Assembly: GCF_907165205.1 (NCBI RefSeq)
Contig: NC_058192.1
Location: 28,424,001-28,488,000, forward strand
Reading direction: 5' to 3'
Length of the DNA: 64,000 bases
DNA from: Coccinella septempunctata
Lineage: Eukaryota; Arthropoda; Insecta; Coleoptera; Coccinellidae
In this document: positions 45,035-56,186 of the stretch, in pieces
How positions within the stretch are numbered: position 1 is the first letter of the stretch
Layout: each line of letters starts with the position of its first letter
Notes under the pieces: generated by a model
Seen by the model: only the letters and a program-made list of their open reading frames with translations
Told to the model about the DNA's origin: nothing
Databases searched by the model: none
Position numbers and translations under genes: made by a program

Positions 45035-45440
45035 ACGTTGAGCGCCATCCAAATATCGATATATTTTCTTGTGGGGCCAAATTTTCTGTGTCGATATTTT
45101 GATTTGCTCTTATATCATATAGATAATCCCTTTGCTCAGATTCTCGCTAAAAGTGCAATATCGCCTGATATCAAGAATATTGATGAGCGGGCCCACGGGA
45201 CCGCTCTGGTCCCCAGAAAAATAGAAACGCACAGCAAATGCGGTACAGGTGAAATTTTTCGAGTCCAATCTCCTTATTATAACCATAACAACACCTGTTC
45301 AATTTTTTTCGAATAAAAATTCGAAAAAAAATACTACTAAAGAGTAGTCGTAAATTCCAAAACAGCGGTCCCTACGGACCGCCGTGGTCCTACAAGTAAG
45401 ACTATCAGCGGTCCCTACGGACCGCTGTGGCGCTCAACGT
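45035..45440. mobile_element. 406-bp TIR insertion with CGGTCC...GGACCG hairpins, in gypsy gag
   Basis: The ends are the 13-bp inverted repeat ACGTTGAGCGCCA. Near the right end, GCGGTCCCTACGGACCGC occurs twice (about 45363-45380 and 45412-45426), and a related GC-rich block lies at about 45187-45215. An 11-bp direct repeat, TAACCGATGGA, flanks the region at 45016-45026 and 45465-45475. No protein is encoded. Superfamily unknown. Confidence 0.65.
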
Positions 45441-45569
45441 GTTAAAATATGAATCTGACTATCTTAACCGATGGAGGACATCCGAAAAGTTATTCGTCAT
45501 GGCCAACACTGCACTTATGTTAGGTGGAAACAAACGAGATATTTTCTTAATTGATTGTTGTTTGACTAA

Positions 45570-45789
45570 GGCCCGGTACTTTCACCTTCGAATAAATTTT
45601 ATTCAACGAATAATGACGTACCGACATTCGATCTATGACAAATAAACTCTTCTAATTAAGTTTCAATGACAGATTTATTCGATGAATAACACTATCTGAA
45701 AGTGAAAAGACTGCATTTTTACTAATCTTACGAATAAGACTTAATAAATGCGAATAAATTTATTTATTCGCACGTGAAAGTACCGGGCC
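45570..45789. mobile_element. 220-bp PIF/Harbinger-like MITE in gypsy gag
   Basis: The terminal inverted repeat GGCCCGGTACTTTCAC is exact for 16 bp on both sides. TAA lies just outside each end (45567-45569 and 45790-45792). A GGCCC-type end with a TWA duplication fits PIF/Harbinger. The interior is A+T-rich with 'aataaat' and 'ttattcg' words and has no frame. Confidence 0.88.
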
Positions 45790-46740
45790 TAAATGTTTGA
45801 CTAAAGATATACATGTCAGAAAATCATCAACCAATGGTACCGATTCGTTATATTTAAGTTTGTATAATTTCTCTCGGAATTCTTCCTGTATATCTTCATG
45901 CCAAAATTGACCCAAAAATGAAGTCTTAAACAATTCGAAATTCTGAATTCGTCACTCCAAACCTTTGCTTCTCCTTGAAAATGATTATAGACAATGTACT
46001 TGAATTGATCAAAATTCATGTTACTATTTCCAAAATGATATTCTACTTGCTGCATAAATTCAACAGGATGAATTCCTTTCTTACCTTCAAAATATGGCAA
46101 CATTTTGCTGAGATCATGAAAATTTTCATTCATTATCCTAGTATCCGGTAAACAGTTCAACCTTTGCAATGACAAAATTACATTACTCACAATAGATTCT
46201 ACATCTTTACTCTGTATTACATTACCAGAGTGTCCTGAAATATTAGTAATGTTCTGATCGTTCAACATACTATATGAGTTATTTTCATTATTATAATTCG
46301 AATTCTGACCAGCAGATCCCATTAATCCGCAAGCTTTATTTCACTTAGTTGGTTTATCTCTAGTTTTAAAATAAGTTTCATTACATAAATTCACATTTGG
46401 TGGAAATGACAAGTTTGGTGAACCGACATTTTTAAGCTCATCAATTTTTTATGCCTAAGTTGACAAGCATTTTCTACTCGAATAGTTGGGGGAAGAACAT
46501 TAAATATAAAATTATTATTCGGTGGATCAGATATTGCATAAGGTGGATTATGTATCACTAAACTTCTGTTCAGATCCTCCGGATTAACTCTTACATTACT
46601 GCTAATTTGAATATTATTATTAGGATAAACATTTCACACAAAGTTTTTTGTCTTATCTAATGGTAGACTAGTCACCCTTTTCTGTTCTTCGAAAAGGCGA
46701 AGTGGGTATGACGCACTCTCTCTCCTTTTTGGGGTGATAT
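45790..46740 (-). pseudogene. gypsy gag, N-terminal and central part
   Basis: Minus-strand frames read ESASYPLRLFEEQKR, NPEDLNRSLVIHNPPYAISD, FNVLPPTIRVENACQL, then from 46322 MGSAGQNSNYNNENNSYSML and FHDLSKMLPYFEGKKGIHPV, EFMQQVEYHFGNSNMNFDQF and FQGEAKVWSDEF. The block 'LPYFEG...HPVEFMxxxExxF...WxDEF' resembles capsid-like gag proteins of insect gypsy elements. Stops and frame changes occur near 46630, 46325 and 45950. The zinc knuckle expected downstream is not clear. Confidence 0.65.
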
Positions 46741-46784
46741 TATTGACTGACCCCTGTACCATCAATGGATCATTAGCTGTATCG

Positions 46785-47343
46785 ATAATTGCTGACATGA
46801 GTATGCCCGTGAGAGGTGTTGGCATAAGATTCAGATTTGATGGAGGCCTGTATCTGAAGCGCCTCAGAGCAAAACCCCGTACCAAGTTTATCACTGAACT
46901 TCAATATGCAGACGACTGTTCACTTATCGCTAACAGCTCAGAGGATCTACAGATAATGTTGGACACCTATAAACATATATACGAAGCTTTAGGCCTTAGT
47001 CCGCCAGAAAGCCTTCAAACAAAGATCAGCCTGGTGAATGAAACTCTAGAGCAGGTCGAGCAGTTCAAATACTTGGGAAGCTTCATAAATACTATGGCTA
47101 ACCTAGACACGGAAATACAAAACCGTATCAATTCGGCATCACGGGCATTCTGGAAGCTAAAGGACAGAGTGTTTCAAAATCACGATCTCAAGCTGAAGAC
47201 CAAGACAGCTTGTTTACAAAGCAGTGGTCCTCCCAACGCTTCTTTACGGAAGCGAAAGCTGGACGCCCTACAGGCGACATATTAAACAACTTGAACAAAC
47301 GCAATAACGTCATCTAAGGCAGATAATGTACATCAGATGGATC
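46785..47343 (+). pseudogene. RTE-like RT fragment, copy B
   Basis: The frame reads IIADMSMPVRGVGIRF, LKRLRAKPRTKFITELQYAD (YADD catalytic box), LETEIQNR-like DTEIQNRINSASRAFWKL and FQNHDLKLKTKTA, ending in a frameshifted LLYGSESW equivalent. It aligns along its whole length with 5815-6345 of copy A at high nucleotide identity. Copy B keeps a 63-bp stretch around the YADD box (…EDLQIMLDTYKHIYEALGL) that copy A lacks, so copy A has a deletion there. It ends abruptly beside a small hairpin at 47344-47390. Confidence 0.85.
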
Positions 47344-47390
47344 CAGCCTAACATTTTTCATTTTAATGAAAAATTACAAACGTTAGGCTG
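47344..47390. repeat. short inverted repeat (CAGCCTAAC...GTTAGGCTG)
   Basis: Nine-base outer arms and an inner ATTTTTCATT/AATGAAAAAT-like pairing directly follow the end of the RTE fragment. Confidence 0.7.
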
Positions 47391-47510
47391 TATCTGTTTT
47401 CAGTTTTGGATGAGTCAAGAAAAAAGAGCTCAAGAATGTGTTATCAGTTTTCTACTAGCTGCTATAGTTCTCGAGATCCCTTCAATAGACAACGAATTTT
47501 GTCCACCCTG
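47391..47510. mobile_element. partial MITE, relative of the 49.7-50.1 kb foldback
   Basis: The right end 'agctgctatagttctcgagatccc' block and 'agacaacgaattttg' match the right arm near 50030-50080, and the left arm of that element in inverse. It ends CACCCTG and abuts the next element's CAGGGTG with only TA between, giving the palindrome CACCCTGTACAGGGTG. Confidence 0.55.
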
Positions 47511-47512
47511 TA

Positions 47513-48290
47513 CAGGGTGAGCCTTTGACTCGTACAAATATTTTAAAGGTAGATTTTTGAGATCGAAAGAAACACATTTTTTCCCTACCATTTTTTCCGA
47601 ATCGGCTCGGTTTAAAAGATACAGGATGTTGAAAAACCATAAAAAAATGTTATTTTGAGTTCTAAATCACAAATGATTTTATCGGATGGAATGAATTTTG
47701 GAATATAGTTTTCCATTTATTTGATTATTCTTTTTCGAACACAAGATATCAACCACGTCTTCCAATTTTCTCATTATGAACATTACGTACCATAAAAATA
47801 CCAAAAAGTCAACGAACCCAACTCTTGAATTTAACTTGGACGCTATCTAATGAATATTTGGACGTTTTGCAAAATAAAAGTATCTTCGCATTTCCTCGTG
47901 TAATTCGCCGTTTTCGAGTATTTTGATGTTCAAAAATTAAAAAGTATTTGTGAAATTCGAAAAATTGGGTACTTTGGCTTAATACAACTCTATTCAAAAA
48001 ATCTAGAGGAGATTTAGCTAGTTATTTTGTTTTTCTAGGGGTGGCACAGCTGATTATGAAAAATGGCTAAATCTTTTTATCAGGACCGAATCGGAAAAAA
48101 TGGTATGAAAAAATATATTCTGAAATTCATTTCTTCCGATGAAACCGTTTGTTGGATAAAACTAAAAATAACATTTTATGTGATCTTTTAAACCGAGTCG
48201 ATTCGAAAAAAATGGTAAAGTAGGAGAGTGTTTCTTTTCCCCTCAAGAATCTACTGTTGAAATATTTGCGCGAGTCAAAGAGTCACCCTG
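47513..48290. mobile_element. 778-bp MITE with about 120-bp inverted ends (CAGGGTG)
   Basis: The left end CAGGGTGAGCCTTTGACTCG pairs with the right end read inward (CAGGGTGACTCTTTGACTCG). Matching continues through 'caaatattt', 'aagaaacac', 'taccattttttycgaatcg' and 'ctcggtttaaaagat'. A partial relative lies at 12917-13271. No matching target duplication was found. Confidence 0.8.
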
Positions 48291-48938
48291 TATGTTTGCT
48301 ATTGAATAAAAGTTTGATAACTCACATCCTATCCCTCTCTTTTCAACATAATACGTAGAGGATTGAATTTTCAGCTTCAAACTCGGCTGCAAATGTTATG
48401 AGGAAAATTCATTTAGAGGGGTCCTCTTTGGGAGAAACGAACGTAATAATGAACCAGGAAAACCGAACATCGGGCTATATTTCACCTCGTCTGTATTTAT
48501 TATTTCAAGGGAATACAAATTATTCAACGCCAACATTGTTTGTTTTCCCTGCAGTTTGAATCCAAACAGTTTGAGCAGCAATTAAATTTTTTAGGAGACT
48601 ACTAACTCAATTACAAAATGAAATATGTCTATTAGCTAGGTCGTTTCAATGATTGAAACATTCGAAGAATGTTATTTTTAAGTCGCTCGATTGGATGATA
48701 ATGTTAAACGGCATCATCAAATAAGGGGGAGTGGTGAATAGCGAAGTGTTCCAGAAATGGATTATTATGATTGTGTGAATGTGTAGAGTAATTTGTTGTT
48801 GAATTTTTGAGAATTTTCGAAAGCTTGAAACTGGTAAACGAAGTTCTGCATATATTACGTAGATTTAAAATTGATTCCTAAAGATATGATATACATAGGT
48901 TCAAAAGAAAATAGAAAAGGAATTGAATGTTATACATA

Positions 48939-49635
48939 CAGGGTGTTTTCTAATTGAATGTCAATATTTATGGGGGAGATTTTTGGGCCCATTTTAAGAA
49001 AAAAACTTTATATGAAAATATGTCCTAAACGTCTTACCTTTTGAGATACAGGGTGGTGAGGTTTTCAAAAATCAATCATTTATTATCAATATCTACAATA
49101 CCACAAATATTTCAATGAACTCTGTCATACATGTATACTATGTATCAAGAGGTATTTTTTAAAGTATCACTTTTTTCTTAATTTCCACCAGTGGCGTTCG
49201 TACGTAATTTGACCTTTATATTTTAGCAGACATTGATGGTACGGCACAGATTTTTCCTGAAATAAAAATTATTTTTGAAATTCGCAATCATTCCTTACCA
49301 AAGTTGATCACCTAACTTTTTTCAATCCCATTCACGGTTTCCGTTTAAAAAAATAAAATCCGTTTCTTTACATGATCATGACAATAACCTTAGTACATAC
49401 ATAATGACAATATCACCATACGTAAATTTCATTTTTTTAGGTGGAACCCGTAAGTCGGCTAAAAAAATTGAAGAGATCAAATTTGCTCATGTCAGTTGCT
49501 TGCCACTGACTGTCTAAATAATACCACCCTCAATAGGTAAGACGTTTAGGACATATTCTCATATAAAGTTTTCTTCTTAAAATGGGCCTAAAAATCACTC
49601 CCATAAATATTGATATTCAATTAGAAAACACCCTG
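48939..49635. mobile_element. 697-bp MITE with CAGGGTG ends and perfect 8-bp target duplication
   Basis: Ends CAGGGTGTTTTCTAATTGAA are inverted repeats that continue with few mismatches for over 100 bp. TATACATA is present exactly outside both ends (48931-48938 and 49636-49643). An 8-bp duplication with a CAGGG end fits a hAT-like origin. There is no coding capacity. Confidence 0.9.
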
Positions 49636-49738
49636 TATACATAATGCATTAATTAACAGATATCGAGTCTCAACACAATTCGATCGGATTTTTTCAGGTT
49701 AGGGAAAAGAATGCTTTCTGCCATGAATATGTAGGATG

Positions 49739-50127
49739 TAGGTTGACAGGAAGACATGGGTTGTCTTAGCTCAATATCGTACACGTGGGCAAAATTGGCC
49801 ACTGTCTACTGAGGGGTCTCGAGAACTATAGCAGCTAGAAAAAACGGAGGACACATTTCCGATCTCTTTTTCAGAGAAACAAAGAATGGTGGAAACCGCA
49901 GCCTCCTACGATTCTTCGTTTTTGAGATATAAGCAAAAAATCTGATTTTGACGTTTTCGAAAATTTCTAATAACATTTTTGTCTTTGAAGTTGCAGACCT
50001 GAAACTTGAACCATTCGTTTTTTGAAGCTGCTATTGTTCTCGAGATCCCCTCAGTAGACAACGAATTTTGCTCACGTTGTACAGTATTGTAGGCAACCCA
50101 TGTCTTCCTGCCAATCAAACCAGAAAG
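49739..50127. mobile_element. 389-bp foldback MITE
   Basis: The arms pair along about 110 bp: 'caggaagacatgggttg' against 'caacccatgtcttcctg', then 'gcaaaatt', 'gtctactgagggg' and 'tctcgagaac' against their complements up to an 'agcagct/agctgct' pair. The same inner block ends the partial element at 47391-47510. Confidence 0.8.
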
Positions 50128-50907
50128 TGCCGAATTTGAACTTTTTCGGAAATTATTTTAGGCGACTTCCCGGGCTTCGATCTTAACGTTCAATAACGAA
50201 ACAATAACGAAAAGGGTACCAATATATAAGTTGCAAACTAATTGGTCATCGCGGTGAATCACCCTGTAAACTCAAAAGTACTCACCTCACTTCATTTCAG
50301 TCCTTCAAATTTTATTCGCAATTTTGTACGATTTTATGGTATTTATCCTTTATTGTAAATGAGAAAGACGAATTATAGGAGAGTAGTCAGCTGCTCAGTT
50401 GCAATACAAATAATCATCTGTAATATTTTGTTCGTGTAATCTGCCTTTAAAACTGATATTAGTTTCATAGCTTCTATTCACTTAGATATATCCAAATATT
50501 TGCTTTCATAGGCGCAATTTTCATTATGATGCTTTGTTTTTTCCGAATAACTTTTTTTACTTCAAATGCAAATTCATAAAATATTCATCATGTGAATTCC
50601 ACATCTTTCGAGACCCCAAATATGCTACGGTCCCAAAGTATGACTCGCTGTATCGATGACAAAGCAACGAGGGCACGCAGGAAATTATGAAGGTGTTGAT
50701 GAGGCGCAAGACGTAGAACCCTTTTTGGGCGAGGAGTGCCTTTCTTTTAGTCTGTCTAGGAATTCACTCTTTATCAAGCTTTCAAACTGTAAAGTTATCA
50801 AATAAAATATTCGCTAAACCGAATATCGTTTATAATCAGTTTTCATAAATTCTTCACTCCTTCGAAAATAGAAAATACCGACATCATTGAGGGACACTCT
50901 TCCTACT
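50128..50907. other. intergenic, no gene recognised
   Basis: No protein-like frame or repeat identified. Confidence 0.5.
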
Positions 50908-51018
50908 CTTCGAGCGATGTTTGTTAGTTCGATTTAGATTAGATCGTAACATTCGTTGATTTAATTATCTGCGGATGTTATGCATCTGAATGAATTTGTT
51001 TATTATTTACCTGCATTA
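50908..51018. repeat. left copy of a direct duplication flanking jockey-like copy B
   Basis: About 111 bp beginning CTTCGAGCGATG and containing 'gttagttcgatttagat' and 'gttatgcatctgaat'. It recurs at 53590-53700 in the same orientation with a few differences and small indels. Confidence 0.88.
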
Positions 51019-51309
51019 CTATCGAGGCGTGATCCATTTTCTATTTTCAATGTCCGCTGCAGATCGGTTACTGCCATGATCCGAACCTTTCCGAGATTTT
51101 TCCCTTGCTTAATTATCGTAATATACGGTATCTGCAATATGGGATCTAAGCATATGGATGCATACTGCTATCTTCGCTCTGAGAGTTAGGAAATTGAATT
51201 GAGTTGGTTCCGGTTTCTCTGTCAGATGTCGCTATGATGTATTTATACATCATACCCGCTACTGACATGGAATAAAAGAAGCCGGCAATTCATAGCATTT
51301 CGTTAAGAA

Positions 51310-53488
51310 TATACTAGATGCCTACAAAAAGAGCACAAAGAGAATAATGAGACCAACGCCGATAGATCCACACGCTGATACACCCAGAGAAATCAAAGAT
51401 CTCATCAGGGAAAATCGGAGACTAAGAAAAACATACAGGCTCAACAAAACAGATATAAATAAGAGAAATCTAAACCGACATAGCCAAGTTCTTAAAAATG
51501 CCCTGAAGGACATGAGAACAAATAGATGGAACAAAAGAGTTGAAGAACTAAATACTGTCGATCATTCTGCATGGACAATGCAAAAATGCCTGAGAAGAGA
51601 AAAGACTAAAGTACCACCTCTCTACGGAGAAAGAGGAATGGCATATACGAATATCGATAAAGCAGAAGCACTGGCGGACTCGATCAAAAGAGAATCAAGA
51701 ATAAATTACAGACCTGATGACGATAATGGATGATCTGGAAGAACTAGTTGAGAACAACGAGGAAGAAATGGACGAACCACCAGTAGACGACAAATTAGAA
51801 AAACCAACCTCGCCATTTGAAATTGAAGAGATAAACAGAAGCTTGAAAATAGAGAAGCTCCCGGAAGTGATAAAATAACGAATACTATGTTGAAGAATTT
51901 ACCTAGAAAAGGTATAGCGTATAGCTGCTCTCAAAAATATTGCGAACGGTATAATGAGGACTGAACACTATCCGGAAAAGTGGAAAACTGCAGAAGTCAT
52001 AGTGTTCAACAAACCAGGCAAAGATAAAAAATTCCCCCAAAACTACAGGCCGATAAGTTTATTGTCCGCCCTAAGAAAAGTAGTAGAAAGAGTAATCGCC
52101 AGGAGGCTTACAGAAGAAACTGAAAATTTGAATCTCATTCCAGCAGAGCAATTCGGATTCAGAAGAGATCACTCAACAGAACAGCAATTACTGAGACTCG
52201 CAGAATATATAACAGAAGGATTCCAAAATAAACAAGCAACAGGTCTTGTACTACTAGATGTCGCCAGAGCATTCGACAGAGTATGGCATGAAGGATTGAT
52301 TTGCAAAATGAGATATGCTGGATATTCAATTAAACTGTGCAAGTTGATTATGAATTATTTGAGGAACAGAAGATTCTACGTGAAAGTGGAAGGAGATAAC
52401 TCCACAACCAGATATATGAAGCAGGGGTGCCTCAAGGGACAGTACTTGGGCCGTTACTGTATAACATATATATTCACGATATCCCAAAATCTCCAAGGAC
52501 TATGCTGACACTATATGCCGACGACACCGGAATCGCAATGCGACATCGCAATCCAGAAATTATAGAAGGAATATTACAAGAAGCAATAGATGAAATCAAT
52601 AACTGTATTAAATGGAAAATAAAGCTCAACGGACAAAAGAGCCAAGCGATATTACTGCAGAAAAAGAAACTGAGAACTACAACAAATCTAGAGGTAGATG
52701 GAGAAGAAATCGAGACCCTCGACAAAGGTCTAACTTGGAAAAGCCATTAAGCCATATCAAACAAGCCGTTGACAAAACTCAGGCAGCGATGAATATGCTA
52801 TACCCGCTAATAGGTAGAAAGAGCCTCATGTCAAATGAGACAAAATTGAAAATAATCAAAGCCGTTGCTAGACCCCAACTGACTTATGGATCAAGTGCTT
52901 GGGGATTCGCGGCAAAGAGCCATATACAAAGAATTCAGGCAACAGAAAACAAGTTACTACGATGTGCCATAGATGCGCCTTGGTTTGTCAGGAACAAACA
53001 GATATATCGAGATTTGAAGTGGGAAACCATCACCGAATTTATGAAGAGGAAGGCTGAAAAGTTATTCGAAACAGCGAAGAAACATCCAAACGAAGAACTC
53101 AGGAGACTAGTGGACTACGATCCGGAGGAAGACAGAGGAAGAATGAGAATTTACAGAAGGAGACCGTGAGATCAATTTAGGAGAGATTAAAATGAGTACC
53201 GAAACTTAATACAGCAAGAAACTTATTAAAACTATACTAAAAAGAGATATCCGAAATGACGAACATGAAAACTCTAGCACAACAATGTGCAAAAAGAAAT
53301 TAACCGATCAAGGGATAAATGGTTTAAAGGCAAATGCCCGGAACCAATGTGAAGCAGGTTAGGTTTAGTGGGCCGCGAACTCAGGAGAGTGAGTAACCCC
53401 ACAGTGTTCCCTAGAAATGGGTTCCTCTGGGCGAGAGATAGAGCCCCGTGTTTTCACGGTCGCAGATTCCCCCTGCTATAAAAAAGCA
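51310..53488 (+). mobile_element. jockey-like non-LTR retrotransposon, copy B, 5'-truncated
   Basis: It is collinear with copy A from about 1815 to the 3' end. Copy B keeps a longer 3' UTR (53330-53488, with 'agtgagtaaccccac' and 'ccccctgctataaaaaa'). The endonuclease is missing. Protein-level identity with copy A is moderate, so the copies are not recent twins. Confidence 0.87.
51311..53169 (+). pseudogene. ORF2 (reverse transcriptase part) of jockey-like copy B, broken
   Basis: The first piece reads DTPREIKDLIRENRRLRKTY, NRWNKRVEELNTVDHSAW and KAEALADSIKRESRINY. RT motifs follow in further frames: NYRPISLLSALRKVVERVIA, LVLLDVARAFDRVWHEGLI, PQGTVLGPLLYNIYIHDIP and LTLYADDTGIAMRHR (YADD). 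The thumb and C-terminus read PQLTYGSSAWGFAAKSHIQR and PWFVRNKQIYRDLKWETITE, with stop TGA near 53167. Frame breaks lie near 51730, 51890, 52425 and 52745. Each motif has a direct counterpart in copy A. Confidence 0.87.
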
Positions 53489-53589
53489 TTCCGTTGACGA
53501 ATGAGTTTTGTTGCTCTGACGAGGTCACATAAGACCGAAACCATAGTCAGCATCTACTCTTTGTCGACGAAATGAAATTTCTGGTAATA

Positions 53590-53700
53590 CTTCGAGCGAT
53601 GGTAGTTTGTTAGTTCGATTTAGATCGTAACATTTGTTGATTCAATTATCTGCGAATGTTATGCATCTGAATTAATTTGTTCATTATTTACCTGCCTTAC
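53590..53700. repeat. right copy of the direct duplication flanking jockey-like copy B
   Basis: Matches 50908-51018; see that entry. It starts about 100 bp downstream of the element's 3' end. Confidence 0.88.
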
Positions 53701-54921
53701 ATGCTTACCGAGTGCTAAAATAAGAGTGAATGGAGTATAGAGTCGATTCAGTCGCTCTGGTGATTTACCTTTTTTTCATCATGATTTTTTATGAAAATAT
53801 TCGAAAATTCAAGTCCTGCCCTGTAAATTGAAAAACCTCTCATCTCATGGAGATCCATGTGGTCATCACGTATACAAAATTTCATGAAATTGGGATGATC
53901 CATTTGTCCAATAGAGAATTTTTAAAATATGACTCAAAACTGAAGAACGCCCTGTATCAATCGAACGAACGGTGTAAAACCCATCATGTGGGATATTTTT
54001 GGATCCGCCTGAGTTTCGCCTTCCACCATATGAAGTATGTACAGTTTTTCAGGATTCACCATGTATAAAGCCAACTACTCCCATGTTACACATTTAGTGA
54101 AGACCCCGTTTCTCTATATTTCATTTCATTCATGCAAATAAACGAACGAATTCTGTTGCTTATCATTTCGCGCATGGACCATGGTTCCCATTGGAAGAGA
54201 GAACTTGCAACTATTCGATCGCCAGTGGGCGCAGATCGCAGATGTCGCAGATGTACTACGAGCCTTGTGCTCAAAAGAGTTGCGCAATCGTTTAGTTTGT
54301 GTCAAGGCTGAAACTATTTGATCGCAAACTTTTCAGTTGCATGTCGGCGCGGCCCCATATAAATCCATAGTACCACGGCCCTCTAAACCCTCTGTAGAAG
54401 GATGTGGTTGTACTAACTTCTGCAACTAAACTGTTGCAAAACTAACAATTGCATGTCGGTGGCAGGCCTCACAGCTAAAGATAGGTGCGAGGTGCGAACA
54501 TAAGCTTATTGATTAGCAGGCTAAACCTAAACTTAGGTTTCGCTTAGATGATACGCTAAAATGTTAGTTCGTGGAATCTTTCTTGTCACTTTCCTTTTGC
54601 TCATTCAATTCCCTTATCAAATTATAAATAATAACAAGATGAATGATAACCATTTGCTGCACAGTTTTCCCTCCCACTCAAAATAATATGTTCGTCCCGA
54701 GTTTTGTCATCAGACGTTTAGATTTTCAGATTCGCTAATATGATGACGTTGAGGCACAGTCACAGTAGAAACAAAAATATGCTCATTCACAATTTCTCAA
54801 CTGCTCAACAGAATGCTTTTCTCCTATTAAAAATACCTAAAATTAATTCGAAAAACTGCAGTGCACTAATAGATTGTTCATATTACTATTTCATAATTTT
54901 TTTAATTGCCGAAAATAAGCG
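53701..54921. other. intergenic, with repeat fragments
   Basis: Two similar words, 'agttgcatgtcggcg' (near 54335) and 'aattgcatgtcggtgg' (near 54448), and a 'gctaaacctaaacttagg' block near 54520 related to the next palindrome suggest MITE remnants. No gene is visible. Confidence 0.45.
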
Positions 54922-55236
54922 CCCCTTATGCCTTTCTTTTCCACTATATCTTCTACATTTTTAGCCGATGGGATGTGGTTACACTTAATTTTAGCCGGCT
55001 AAAGATAGATGAAACTATTGAAGCTAACATTAGCAAATACCCGAAGCTAAACCTAAGTTTAGCCGGCTAATCTTAAGTGTGAACATAAACTTAAGATTAG
55101 CCGGCTGAACTTAGCTTTAGCTTCGGATATTTGTTAATGTTAGTTTCATCTATCTTTAGCCGGCTACACTTAAGTGTAACCACATCCCATCGGCTTAAAA
55201 TGTAGAAGATATAGAGGAAAAGAAAGGCCTAAGGGA
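54922..55236. repeat. 315-bp palindromic MITE with TTAGCCGGCTAA units
   Basis: The arms are reverse complements over about 157 bp with few mismatches, centred near 55079. Each arm contains two copies of the self-palindromic word TTAGCCGGCTAA (54991-55002, 55059-55070, 55097-55108, 55156-55167, the last two with one change). Outer blocks 'cctttcttttcc' and 'gccgatgggatgtgg' also pair. Confidence 0.9.
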
Positions 55237-56186
55237 GACCATTTTTAACTGAAAATCCAAAAATTACAGAAATCTTCTGATCGAAATGATGAGCCTCTAA
55301 TATCTAGAAACAGGCGCCCAAAAACATCTGATTCTACACTACCGAGGGATTCATTGTGATATGCGTCAGGGTATACCGAAATGCTTCTTAATACCCATTT
55401 TTTATGATTCTATTTTTATTCTTTCTTTATTACCAAGCATTAATCCATTTTGCATTTTTTTCAATTAATCACAACTGATGATTTTCATCATTTTTGATCC
55501 ATAGGAGAGTAGGTAAATGGAAAAATGTCCCAAAGTGTCCGTCGGTATAAGGATTTGCTTAGTATACTCCATTTACTTTTATTTTATCAGTCGGTTGGCC
55601 ATGGAAATTTGACACATTTCACTGAGTATAGTACGAAAATGTGGGGTTATGACGCTTGTCAAAACATTTTTGGGTTTTGAATCAACGCTATGTTGCCCAT
55701 TCCACGGAAAAGTTTCTGTTATTAAGTATTTTATCACAATGTGGAATCTCTTCGGAAAATATGTATGTGACGAACATAATTGAAGTTTATACAAACTGAT
55801 TGAAATCCAGTTGTTTCCATGGAAAATACAAGAGATCAGTATAATATCATAATATGCACTAGCTTGAGGAGAGTTAATGTTCGTTATCTTCTTTGGCTAA
55901 AGTTTAAATATACGTTACATCAGTTGTAGATTTCAAAAATATTAACCCGAAGATGAAATGTATATGATTCAGTTGTTGGGAATGGGTATCTCCTGAAGGA
56001 ATTAACAGATAATTACAAGAATGTTAAATTCTTCAGCAAAAATCATCTTGCATCAATATAAGTAAAAGGAATTAAAGGAAGTTTCAAGTTAAGATGAACT
56101 TCATCTTTGAACACAAATTTCACATGAATAAACAATAAACAGAACAACTGGCGCGTATTTGTGGCTGTTCATCTGAATACATTGAT
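55237..56186. other. intergenic, no gene recognised
   Basis: No protein-like frame or repeat identified. Confidence 0.5.

Larger units (their letters stand above)
42251..46784 (-). mobile_element. Ty3/gypsy LTR retrotransposon, internal region, multiply interrupted
   Basis: On the minus strand the order is gag, protease, RT, RNase H, integrase, the Ty3/gypsy order. The integrase is cut at about 42251 by the R4-like element. The gag is split by two small TIR insertions (45035-45440 and 45570-45789) and joins an RTE fragment near 46785. I could not find LTRs, a primer-binding site or an envelope gene. Confidence 0.85.

Noticed and set aside
43115..46740. LTRs or a primer-binding site for the gypsy element
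   Set aside because: No pair of long direct repeats flanks the coding remnants; both ends are replaced by other elements.
49906..50118. 70-codon minus-strand frame as a gene
   Set aside because: It lies entirely within the foldback MITE at 49739-50127 and is explained by its palindromic arms.
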